DNA of 64,000 nt, taken from assembly GCA_947846985.1 (NCBI GenBank), contig CANTUZ010000002.1:126380889-126444888 (forward strand). The letters are read 5' to 3'. A program made the translations under genes and the position numbers. Positions 49,309 to 58,869 of this stretch are shown one piece after another. Source of the stretch: Fratercula arctica (lineage: Eukaryota > Chordata > Aves > Charadriiformes > Alcidae). The number at the start of each line of letters is the position of its first letter. Within the stretch, counting starts at the first letter, position 1. Under the pieces are notes generated by a model that saw only the letters and a list, made by a program, of their open reading frames with translations, was not told the DNA's origin and did no database searches.

Positions 49309-50685
49309 TTATTAGAGGCAGGCAGTACCCTAAAACAATAGGAAAATTAATTGTAAGAGAACATGAAGTAATTCAGTTAAGCATAATAGCCTTAGGCTGG
49401 GTGAGCACTAAAGTGTTAGTGGACGTGCAGTGATTCACCTGCCTGCTTTTAACAGCTACCATTCAAATTGAATTTAAATACTGTAAACAGAAGTCTTTTC
49501 ATGGTGTGCTTGGAACTGTAATACAGCTGCAAAGTTCCAGAGGAAAATGCTGCATTGCAGCTCTCCTGTTTTGCAGCAAATCTCTGCTGGCATGTAACAT
49601 GCAGAGGAGGAGCTTCAACACAAGCAGGCTGTTTTCAGCTTCATTATGCAGATCAGCCGTCTCTATCATACACATTATAAAAACATCTTTAACTTCCTTT
49701 GGGGATGGAGGAAAGAGAGAGTAAGGGAGGAATGGGGGGAAAAAAAAAAGAGGTCAGACAGGTTACACACTGATTTCCCCTGGTATTACTATTCCAGTGT
49801 CTCTCAAGGTGCAGTGGTTTTGCCTTTGTACAGATCCAACAGTTTTTTACATCCACGTTGTTTAATTTCAACTATTGCTTATCACAGGGATTTAGTATTA
49901 GACTTTGTGTTTTGGGTGAGTCTGAAAGGAGTATACTGTAATGCTATAGCCGACAGGCAGCCCTTACCTTACTGAACGCTGTGATTCATGGCTGGTTGCT
50001 GACACTAGGGAAAGCAAAGACCTTCCAAATAACCTTGAAACAGAGCTGACCGGCAGCCTTTCACATGCTTTTAAACATGGGGGAAGAGGGGGGTAAAGAA
50101 AGGAGGAGGGATTTAGGAGTCCCATATTTACAGCATTCATGTAACTTGCCTCCCAAAGAAAACTCCCTGGTTGTCTGTAGCTTCTTACAACTGTTTAAGA
50201 GAAGAAGGAAAAGCAAATGCTGCAGATAGTGCCAGACTGAGAGGAGAGCAGTCCTTGAATGATCCCGGAGAACAGGTTTGTGTAAATGGGATGATTTAGT
50301 GCTGTGTCATGCCAGGTGAAAAATGGGATTTAGAGGAGGGTTCTGCGACCCTCTCAGTGGCACCTGGCATAATGTCAGGGAGGAGAACACCAGGAACCTG
50401 CAGGACAAGAAGTAATACGGGAACTCCCAAGGTCCCATCCTACCCAGCAGAGACTAAACAGATTATCCCTTCCAGCAAGAGCAGATTGAAAATAAAAACA
50501 GGAGAGCTACAATAAGGCTTTTTGCCACTGACACGCTGTAGGTTAATAGGGAATATTCTGTTTCCTTCCAGAAAGCTCAGATATCCTCAAAAGATGCACA
50601 TAGGTCCTTCTCCCTGGATTTCAGCAAAACAGGGAGTGCAAACTGGAAACCTTTATTGGGGAATAAATCAAATGGGAATGGAAGA

Positions 50686-50686
<1 letters not shown>

Positions 50687-50719
<33 letters not shown>
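50687..50719. repeat. T19/A14 back-to-back runs
   Basis: Nineteen T residues run directly into fourteen A residues, giving a perfect 28-bp self-complementary core with no spacer. A further A9 run follows a few bases later. Confidence 0.88.
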
Positions 50720-52366
50720 GCTCCAAAAAAAAAATGAACCCACAAAACAAACAGCAACCCAAAACCAAAATATAAGAATGGTAAAGTGTTACCACCATTT
50801 CCCAGCTATATTTTCAACCTTGTCATATGTCTTCCCCTCCCCCAAAATCATTTTTCGCATTTAAATAGAATTACGAAGCCAATGTATCCTGATAAAGGTT
50901 TTTTTTTTCTTCTTGGAAAAAGGAAAAAAAAAAAGCAGCAAAAAACGGTTTCTAACAGTAGGGGAAGGAGTTTGCACACAGAGCTTTTGTTCTTGTCTGT
51001 TTTGCAACCCAGGCCTTTTGCGGGTCCATGCGAGTTCAACTCTTGCATTTGAAGCCTAATGCTGAATCCATTACAGGGCTCTGGTGAGCCTGCAATGAAT
51101 TCTAGTCATTCCTAGGAGGATGCTCATGGCTCAGTTAACAAGGTTGAAGTTGCGTGGCCCCAGGCTACATCTCCTATTTTGGGGGGAAATAGTACAAAGG
51201 TTGAAATCACTTTTTTTTCCCTTTGCCTGTCTCTTAACTTTTCATCAGGGATGCATCATTTTTGCTACACTATTAAAATATTTACAGAATTGTTGGGAAA
51301 CAGAAGAACCATTCAGACAAAATATTCATAATCTTCCCCCATAGATTCTGCATCCAAAACTGCTTCTAACAGTGCATTAATTAATTAGAGTACCTTTCCT
51401 ATTGTTTTTTAAAGTATCTGTCATTGCTGGAGTGCATCTGCTGTTGAAATGGTAGCTCTGAAAAAAAAGGCAGAGTACAATTATACAACATGTGTATTGT
51501 TTTAAAATTAAAAATAGAGAAAGAAACTGCACATCAGCACTCTTGAGAGTCAGTCTGAGTGCTATAATCTGGTTACCTAGACGAGACAATGCCTCTTCCC
51601 ATCTAAGATAAATGAAGATCTTCAAGCTTTTTGCATTTAGCATGTAGAAACCGTGTTTCTTGTGCTTGATCGTGGACCCATCACAGACCCTGCTCCTTGT
51701 TTAGGTAAAAGCAAAGCTAATTGTTGGAATGGGATAAGAATTGCAAAAAAATATATATATGTTGAATACTTTCATGTGGAAAATCTGGTCTGGCAAGCAC
51801 ACCGTGTTTGGTAATTGAATGCAGGAAGCAGCAAATATGGTTAATGGCTTACTAGTGTCCAGGAAAGCCACACGGAAAAAAAGGTGCGCATTGTTCCCAG
51901 AGGTGATGAATGTCTCTTACTCGAGTGATTTGTTCCCTGCAAATGTAAGTGCAGGTCAGATGAAACTATTTGTAAGTTTGTGATAAGCTTGTTGACTCCG
52001 TTTGACCAAAAAAAGTACAGAGAAATTAAAAAAAAAAAAAAAAGAAAACGAATTTTTGAAGAGTTTTTCACCTTTTTCAATAGTTTTCCATTTCCCAAGA
52101 AAAAATTGACCCTTTTTTTCTTGTATAATCCAAAACAACTAATTTTTCCATTTTAAATTTAGCCAAGAAGCCAAATTATCAGCTTTTTCGCATTGCTGTA
52201 ATTGATTCCCATCTGGTAGCACCTGATCTTTGCCAGGAAAGAAGACTGAGAAGACTGTAAATGCTCCAGTCTTCATTTTGTAACAGAGGTCACTTGTTAC
52301 TTGAGACTCAAGTGTTTTCACACTCAAAAGCATTGGATTCCTGAATTGTCAACGGTAAGAACAAAG

Positions 52367-52387
52367 TCATTCTCATTAATTTTAATG
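52367..52387. repeat. 21-bp exact repeat, copy 2
   Basis: Same strand and identical over 21 bases to 45086-45106, 7.3 kb away. No longer similarity is seen around it. Confidence 0.85.
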
Positions 52388-54362
52388 GGAATTTTAAACA
52401 TGCTAAGGTTTTAAAATAGATCTCTCTAAGACATCTTTAACAGTTCTCTGTTGAGAAAGGTTACTTTCTTGCCAAGCAAATATCTCTTCAGTATTTTTCA
52501 GATGGACAGATAAATCCAGTTCATGATGATTAGGTTCCTAATGTTTTGCAAAGACTCTGTATTTTCTACCACTAAAGGTGCAGCAGGCAGGACAGAAGGG
52601 TGGTACAACTGGGAATAACATCAGAGACTGGAACAGAACTGATCTTCAAGAAGAGCTTTACACCTTGAAGCATTATTTTCTGAGGAAGTATGGGCCTGAA
52701 AGTGTCACAACTCAAAGCCATGGAAGTGACAGAAGCAAAACTTAAAAGAGAAGAAATAGATACGATGACTAGACTGAATGCTTTTGTAAGCTGCTATAGA
52801 AAAAATGCCTAGATCTTCTTACCTGGTAAGTGGATGTGATAGACAAATAATGCCAGTTTGATATGCTTTTTAGAAGATCTAGAGTTGGGAAATCTTAACT
52901 CACTGAATCTGCTCTGATGAAAAAGCTCTCAGCTGTCTGTTTTCAGTTGCTATGGAAAGGTTAAGAAAACCAGGTGCTATATTTTCTAGTGAATTGACAA
53001 TTTGCCTTAGAATGGTTTTTCACGTTCACCTTTGTACTTAATCATAGCAAAACTGCATTTTCCTACTTCCTAGTCTATTCCATATTGCAGCTTTTTTTGT
53101 CAATTATCTAATTACTACCAGTGCTAGAGTCTTTGATCAAGTGAACAGTTGTTACAGGTCTGGAACCCACGGCTTGGCTCCTTCTGGGTGCAGATACCAC
53201 TTGAAAAGCACCCAAGTTGAAGGAGGAATCTCTAATGTGCTCAACCTTGACCAGAAGCTGCTCATGTGGAAGGCAACGTCAGAATTCCCAGGTAAAGTCG
53301 GTGTCTGTGAGACCAACCCAAATTAAGCACTCTTTAAAAATCTGCCTTCCTGAAGCCTGATCCATAATATCAAATCTGGAAAAAAAGAGCACAGGGGAGA
53401 TCTGGGGAATGTATAGCTAGAAGCAATACACAACACTCCCTTCCCTAGCACACTATTACCAGAAACACAGAAAGCTGAAAGGTCAAGTGGTCTAGAAGTC
53501 CACTGGTTATACACCTTTGAGAAAGAAAATGAATTTAACTTAGTAGAAACATATTCATGGAGTGAGCAAAAGAAAAAGGGAAAGAAATGCCAACCTATCA
53601 CACTTCTGTTGCGGAACGGCGATCACAACGGCGTTGTCTCAGAGTGGCACAACTGCACAATGAGACTGACCAGCATGCAAGCTGATGGTGCAAAACCCCT
53701 AAATATATAATGCGGTGGCAAATACTTAAAACGTATTTTAAATGTAACACTTGGATAAAGTAGACAAGTAATGTTTAAAATGAGATTACTTTTTGCATCG
53801 TAAGTCTGCAAAGTATTGTGGTCTTTGAAAGTAACTTCTCACTCAGACAAATTTATTAGGGATAGAGCTTTTCTTCAGTATTAGGTAAATAAAAATAAAT
53901 GTTTCAAATGTTGGCTAAGGGACTGAGAATAATATACTTGTATTTTCATTATGTAGCTAGCTCTGTGCTGGTCACTGTGGAATATTAAATATTGGAAATC
54001 AATAGGGTAGCTGTATATGTATAGTACGCTTTAAGAGTAATTACTAATACCTAACTCCTCTGCATGTCTACATTCACTTCAGCAAATAATGCTGGTTTTA
54101 ATGTTGATAAATGTGTAGTATGAACTGGCTGACTTAATTAAAACTGTTGGGATGGAAAAGCTTAATGTTATGTGATGTTTTATTTGGGCTCATAGCAGGT
54201 TCCATGAGAGTTTGTGCTCAGTCATTGTAAAGCCCTGAAACATATGCCACCACTCAAGGCAAAGCAAAGGATATGTCAACTTCTCAAGGACCCACAAAAC
54301 TTGTCATGAGGCCAAAACCTCTTGTAGCTATAGAGGAAAGCAGGGACTGCAGGTGGCTGTGG

Positions 54363-54382
54363 GGATCCCCCCCCGGGGATCC
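54363..54382. repeat. GC hairpin with 8-bp arms
   Basis: GGATCCCC and GGGGATCC are exact reverse complements separated by CCCC. It is a small stable hairpin in otherwise ordinary sequence. Confidence 0.85.
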
Positions 54383-55529
54383 TATCCCCCAAGTATCTGG
54401 GGAGGTGGCAGGTCACCCCTCTGCCTGCCACTGTCTCTCAGGAAGGCTGCCCACTCCTTCGCTGACCCAATATGTGCCCTAGGTCATTTAGGAAGGATGC
54501 TACATGGGGAAGTTGTGTCTCTACTACCTATGAGGATGTTGTAAGTTGAAGAAAGAAAAATTCAATTTCTCCTGCCCTGCTGAGGAGCTTTGGGCCAGTC
54601 CTGATTTGCCCTTGTTGTCCTCGTGTCCGTTCCCTGCTGTTACAGCATGAGGGTGCTTCAGAAGAACTAATAAATTTTCCCTTCCAGGAAGATATTTTTA
54701 GGGAGCTGAGGCACATCAGGATGTCCTGAAATGAAGCACAGTGGAATTTCACTGGTTTCAAACTTAGACACACTCAAGTAGGTTCAGAGTCACCGTTACA
54801 AGTCCTCACCTTGACCTAAACCACTCAGGAAAACTGTGACAGAGCCAGGAACCAAACCTTGAGCTCCCTAAATATACAGAGATACCTGTAAAACCACACT
54901 GCTGAAGTAACTATTGTCAAAAAATACATGGCCAATATTCATGCTGGGATTCTGTAGTGTATGACAGTTTTGGTTGGGCAAAAATAATGTTTTCTAGCTG
55001 ATTTTACTGTTGCATTTCCAAAATGAAATATTTCACCGTTTCCCTGAAAAGTCCCTCTAATTTTTCATGTGAAAATGTATTTCAGTTTAGTTTCTACAGA
55101 CCGATGTAGCACAGTGAGCTATTTCCCTTATGCATTAAACGAAGTATATTGAACTTAATAATGGTCAGCATTTTGCACACCTTATACTGGGTAAAAAGAT
55201 AATCAAGGAAAGCACAACCAATTGTTTGCTTTCTTTTCTGTTGATAAAGCAATATTTTTCCAGATTATTTTTTTAAATTATTCTTTACTTAGGGTGTTTC
55301 AGACTAATGTAGGTCTTTATTAAATTACGCAGTTCAATCATTTTCTTTGGCATTAGATCAGACACAGTTCTATAAATTTTGGTATGAAGTACTTTTGTAG
55401 TTGATCTGTGTAGTCTTTCAGTGTGCCAGAATATAATGTACAATAAAATGGACTTCTACCAAGTTCCCTCAAGCTACTGTTTTAGAAGCTGTATGTCCAC
55501 TGACTCTTAGTATCACTCTAAATAAAGTA

Positions 55530-55530
<1 letters not shown>

Positions 55531-55577
<47 letters not shown>
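55531..55577. repeat. (TAA)n microsatellite, about 15.7 units
   Basis: An uninterrupted 47-base TAA array. It is long and perfect enough to be length-variable between individuals. Confidence 0.97.
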
Positions 55578-56793
55578 GACCTGAAACTAGTAGTCATAGT
55601 TACGCTGCAGGAAAATAGTTCACTTAAATTAGTTTTAAAAAGTATTTAAAAGAATTCCCTGAAACAATAGTGGAAGAAAGAGGAAGTATGTGGGATTTGG
55701 GAAGAGGGGAATGCCAGCAAAATGAAGTATCACAGACCTGGATGGTGTCCAAAGCGTTTTGTGCTTAAGTCCTACAGAGGATGCCTATGTTGATCTTGTT
55801 CTGAGTAGACTCCAAACCAAGTAATGAGCCAATCATCTGATGGATTTAACTCTCCTTTCGGCATTATTGTTTTGAATGGGACTCGAGGTCTGGTACCGTT
55901 TCTGCAAACGGGTTCTCAACATCCAATTTGCCAAAGCTAAGGTACTAATTTCCTTCCACAGGAAGGCAGCACCAGACGTAAATGGCATTGACCAAAATTT
56001 TTGCCATAATTTGCATCACTATTTTTAAAGCACTTTGTAATTTAGCAACGATTTGCACGGTCAACCACAATCACCTCTGTCCTTATCCTGGTCTCCCCTT
56101 ACGATGGGACATATGTTGCAATGTCAGCTCGTTGTTTCAGTCACATTCAAACTTCACCAGACGATCAATTATTTGGTTTCTACTTAGGAAAACAAGGAGT
56201 TTTGCCTTATAGGCAGCTTTTGTCCAAAACTGCTTGGATTTGAATAGCGGCTCATCAGCACGTGTGAAAACTTCTTTATTGCTAGCTATCTGCTAAGGAA
56301 GTATTCTCTGAACGCATTCATTTTGTTTCAGCTCTACCTAAAGGCTATGAAACTTTAAAACGGTTTTCAGAAAACAAAGTGAAGGTTGTACTTAGATACA
56401 AGACATACGCAGTTATATTAAAGAGCCACAGCTGACATAAAATAGCCAGTGGATCCATCCCTGCAGAACCTTTTTGACAACTGCTTTGTCCTGGATCTCT
56501 GCAGAAGCATCCAGCTCAAACCCCAGGTACTATTTCTAAAGAACTTAAGAAAAAATATTAACTAATTTGCCAGAGATCTTCAAGGAAGAATATGAACCAT
56601 CACGATCTACTCTACTGCAAAACAAGGGCTTCCACATCGCCTTCCTTCCTGAACAATCACTGCAGTCTTTAAACAAAAGATTACAGTAAAATGCGGTATT
56701 TTATGGCGCTATTCCCCACAGCCACAAGAGGGGGTTTGAAGAACACGATCTGCTTCGCACTTTCAGCCTGAGCCTTTCCTTCAACGCGTGATA

Positions 56794-56908
56794 TGTTAGT
56801 TGTATCATGAAACCAGTCATTTCCTGAAATGACTGAAATTTCCAGTCATTTTGCAAAATGACTCCTTCACTCAGTCATTTGGTAAAATGACTAAAAGTTT
56901 CACGCGTT
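56794..56908 (+). repeat. Left terminal inverted repeat
   Basis: Aligned by hand with the reverse complement of 58753-58869, the inner ~100 bases are about 77% identical, including a shared 16-base block TGAAACCAGTCATTTC. The outer ~15 bases share TGTTA and then diverge with a small gap. The repeat carries three nested palindromes: 56814-56835, 56844-56863 and 56873-56892. Confidence 0.88.
56844..56863. repeat. Perfect 20-bp palindrome within left TIR
   Basis: AGTCATTTTGCAAAATGACT is exactly self-complementary. It is the best of a series built on AGTCATTT/AAATGACT; its neighbours are 56814-56835 (10-bp arms, 2-base spacer) and 56873-56892 (8-bp arms, 4-base spacer). These may be repeated transposase-binding sites. 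Confidence 0.92.
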
Positions 56909-57040
56909 CTACGAAATGACTGACGTGCTGGATATTCTGCTAGACTATTTGACTGTTTGTTTCGCTCGGTAACAGGCATATTGTGAAAAGTGGGGTTATT
57001 GGATAAGGATCCTCTGCTTGTTCTGCAGTGACTGCTGGGG

Positions 57041-57210
57041 ATGGCTCTGGATTTTGAAAGTAGCTTCAGAAAAAAACTTTACAAAAAGTACAAGAAGTGC
57101 CCAAAGTGCATGATACCAAGGGAAGAATACTGTGCAACTATTGCTGAGATCAAAAAGGCAAGCCAAGATCCCAAATCAAAGTCAAGACTTGAATACTACC
57201 TGCTTGCAGA
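57041..57210 (+). pseudogene. Integrase gene, exon 1 (N-terminal part)
   Basis: An open frame of 56 codons plus two bases starts at ATG 57041 (MALDFESSFRKKLYKKYK) and is highly charged. The CPKCM pair of cysteines and the later YYLLAE stretch match the segment that precedes the integrase zinc finger in KRBA2-type proteins. It ends in CAGA|GTAAGT, a strong splice donor. Without splicing the frame would stop two bases into the intron. The ATG is the first in this frame; an upstream exon is possible because a TTCTGCAG acceptor-like site lies at 57019-57027. No break is visible inside this exon. Confidence 0.7.
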
Positions 57211-57229
57211 GTAAGTTTTAAAGAACAAT

Positions 57230-57263
<34 letters not shown>

Positions 57264-57344
57264 TTCTGCTCTCCTCATCATTTGTCTCTTCTTTGGTTAT
57301 GGAATTGCCAATTAGTTCTTTTATATTTCTTCCACTGCTCACAG
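57211..57344 (+). other. Probable phase-2 GT-AG intron of the integrase gene
   Basis: The donor is GTAAGT at 57211 and the acceptor ...CACTGCTCACAG ends at 57344. Joining 57210 to 57345 keeps one frame and passes from ...YYLLA through a split Glu codon into CEILWCDD, as expected for the family. The intron is 134 bases and contains T28 at 57233-57260. That run is far longer than a normal polypyrimidine tract and lies mid-intron, so it probably expanded after insertion. Confidence 0.7.
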
Positions 57345-58049
57345 GTGTGAAATTCTATGGTGCGATGACAGTGAGAAACTACTCAAGAAACACTGGACTA
57401 AAGAAGCATCTCCCGTATGCTGTGTGAGTGCTGAAAACAGGTATGATATTATCAGAAAAGCACATGTTGCTATACATTCATGTTATAAAGCATTTATCAT
57501 CTAAACATGCAAACATCAAAAGATGGGCTGTTGAGCTCTTCAGATATTTCTGGTTTGGGTGCCAGAAGAAGAGAAAGAGATTCTTGACTAACGGTCTTGG
57601 TGTAAAACTGACCGTAAAGCAATAAATACTCATCACGAGGGCAAGCTGACCTTATTGACATGCAAGCTTGGTCTCAAGGCAATGTCATGGGGATAATGGT
57701 GTACCAAGACCACCTCACCAAATTTTCTGTTCTCTGAACCCTTACCGCAGGGGGACCAGAAGCAGCCTTTCAGCTTTTTGATATTTTTCTCTTACTTGGT
57801 ACCCGTGTGGTGTTGCAGAGTGACAAAGGAACTGAAATTGCTGCTGAAGTCATTCAAGAACTGAAGCTTCTGTGGCCTCTGTTTAGCTTGGTGCGTGGAA
57901 AAGCAAGATATCCACAAAGCCAGGGCTCTCCCAAAGGGGATATTAAGCAAATGCTCTTAACATGGATGGCAGACAATAATTCATGGGACTGGACTGTGGG
58001 GATTCACTTTGTCCAGTTCTCAAAAGCACCACCTGTCAATCCGGAATAA
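57345..58049 (+). pseudogene. Integrase core, broken in several frames
   Basis: The segment covers the zinc-binding HHCC region and the catalytic core. Frame 1 (57346 on) reads CEILWCDDSEKLLKK to YDIIRKAHVAIH, then stops at TAA 57502-57504. Similarity continues in frame 2 (SKHANIKRWAVELFRY to VKLTVK, stop 57623-57625), then in frame 3 from about 57636 with GQADLIDMQ (first catalytic Asp) and MVYQDHLTKF. An in-frame TGA lies at 57735-57737. The same frame resumes with LQSDKGTE (second Asp) and GSPKGDIK, ending at TAA 58047. In the zinc finger the first Cys of the C-x2-C pair appears as Trp. Where the family has GSVER with the catalytic Glu, this copy has GSPK and is three residues shorter. The enzyme is therefore both frameshifted and catalytically dead. 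Confidence 0.82.
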
Positions 58050-58645
58050 ACTGCTCACCGTATGCAGCTCGGTTCGGTGCCAATCCCAAATGTGGGCTTA
58101 GCTCAACCTCTCTACCATCAGGGATTATCAACCACCTCCGCAGTCAGCACAATCTGCTTTCAGCATTCAGTGCTCTTTCTAATGACTCTGCTGCATCAAC
58201 GTACCCAGAAGACACACTGCCCCCCACATCTGACACAGTGGTAGGCATTAAAACTGGAACTACTGCTAAACTAAAGGTTAGACCTGTTCCTATATCTCAG
58301 GCTCCAGAAAGGATTCATCCAGACCCAACAAATTCTCCACCCACTGATACCCCTACCCTAACTGGTTCTTCACTTCTAGGGCACCATCCCAACCACCCCC
58401 TGCAAAATCCTGCACCACCTGCTGCCCTCTGCCCTGGGCAGCAGGAAGGAGCCTGGGCAGTGTGGGGTTTGCAGGCAGAGCTCCCAGTAAAGCACAGTCT
58501 TCAGATGGGTGAAAACACTGAAAAGCCAAACAGATATAATGCTCATGTTGCAGTCACCTCAGTTATGAAGATAAGTTTGGCTCTGGCAGGTGGTGATTGG
58601 ATGATTTCAGAAATAAATGTAGAAGACCTATGGCTTTATAAGTAA
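58031..58645 (+). pseudogene. Integrase C-terminal part with Pro/Thr-rich tail, still open
   Basis: After another frameshift near 58020-58030 the family segment continues as SGINCSPYAARFGANPKCGL and SSTSLPSGII, which corresponds to the end of the integrase core in KRBA2-type proteins. It then runs on as an uninterrupted frame for about 205 codons in all. The middle is rich in Pro, Thr and Ser (TSDTV, PDPTNSPPTDTPTL, HHPNHPLQNPAPPAAL); the end reads MISEINVEDLWLYK. It stops at 58645, about 107 bases before the right TIR. I do not recognise a known domain in the tail. An open stretch this long in an otherwise broken gene may be chance or may mean the lesions are few. Confidence 0.65.
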
Positions 58646-58752
58646 AGAAATTACAAAAATAATCTCATGTGTTATCGTTTTAAGTTAATTCAAGTAACAA
58701 GGTATCAGGCATTTTACATGGTGCCTCCCTACTAGTTTCACTGACTTCATTT

Positions 58753-58869
58753 AAGGCGTAAAACTTTCTCTTATTTCATGGAATGACTGAATGAAACAGC
58801 CATTTTGTGAAATGGGTGAAAATTTTAATCATTTCCTGAAATGACTGGTTTCAAAATATGACTGTAACA
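58753..58869 (-). repeat. Right terminal inverted repeat
   Basis: The reverse complement matches the left TIR from TGTTA inward through TGAAACCAGTCATTTC to a final ACGCCTT (ACGCGTT on the left). It keeps one clear palindrome, TCATTTCCTGAAATGA at 58829-58844, and a weaker CCATTT...AAATGG at about 58800-58815. The second and third palindromes are more eroded than on the left. Confidence 0.88.

Larger units (their letters stand above)
49309..56793. other. Unannotated DNA, no gene recognised
   Basis: About 7.5 kb with no exon or interspersed repeat identified. It holds the T19/A14 block (50687-50719), a second 21-bp repeat copy (52367-52387), a short CpG-containing patch near 53610-53636, a GC hairpin (54363-54382) and a TAA microsatellite (55531-55577). 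The left flank of the transposon is AT-rich and unremarkable. Confidence 0.5.
56794..58869 (+). mobile_element. Decayed Ginger/GIN-like integrase DNA transposon
   Basis: A 2,076-bp unit is bounded by inverted repeats (56794-56908 and 58753-58869) starting TGTTA and ending TAACA. Between them is a broken integrase gene (57041-58645) with the same domain order as the integrase part of the vertebrate genes KRBA2 and SCAND3/ZBED9. Retroviral-type integrase plus long TIRs, with no LTR, gag or reverse transcriptase, fits the Ginger/GIN class, in which the integrase acts as a cut-and-paste transposase. The four bases outside are GATA (left) and TATA (right), a possible 4-bp target duplication with one change. 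The gene spans most of the interior, so this is a near-complete element, not a fragment. It could instead be a retired host gene, but the matching TIRs argue against that. That it is a TIR element with an integrase is well supported; the superfamily name is less certain. Confidence 0.8.

Noticed and set aside
53608..53640. Short CpG-containing patch 'ttgcggaacggcgatcac'
   Set aside because: It is about 30 bases long, with no longer island or recognisable element.
56715..56740. CTCF-like 'ccacaagaggg' just left of the transposon
   Set aside because: Only about 12 of 15 consensus positions match.
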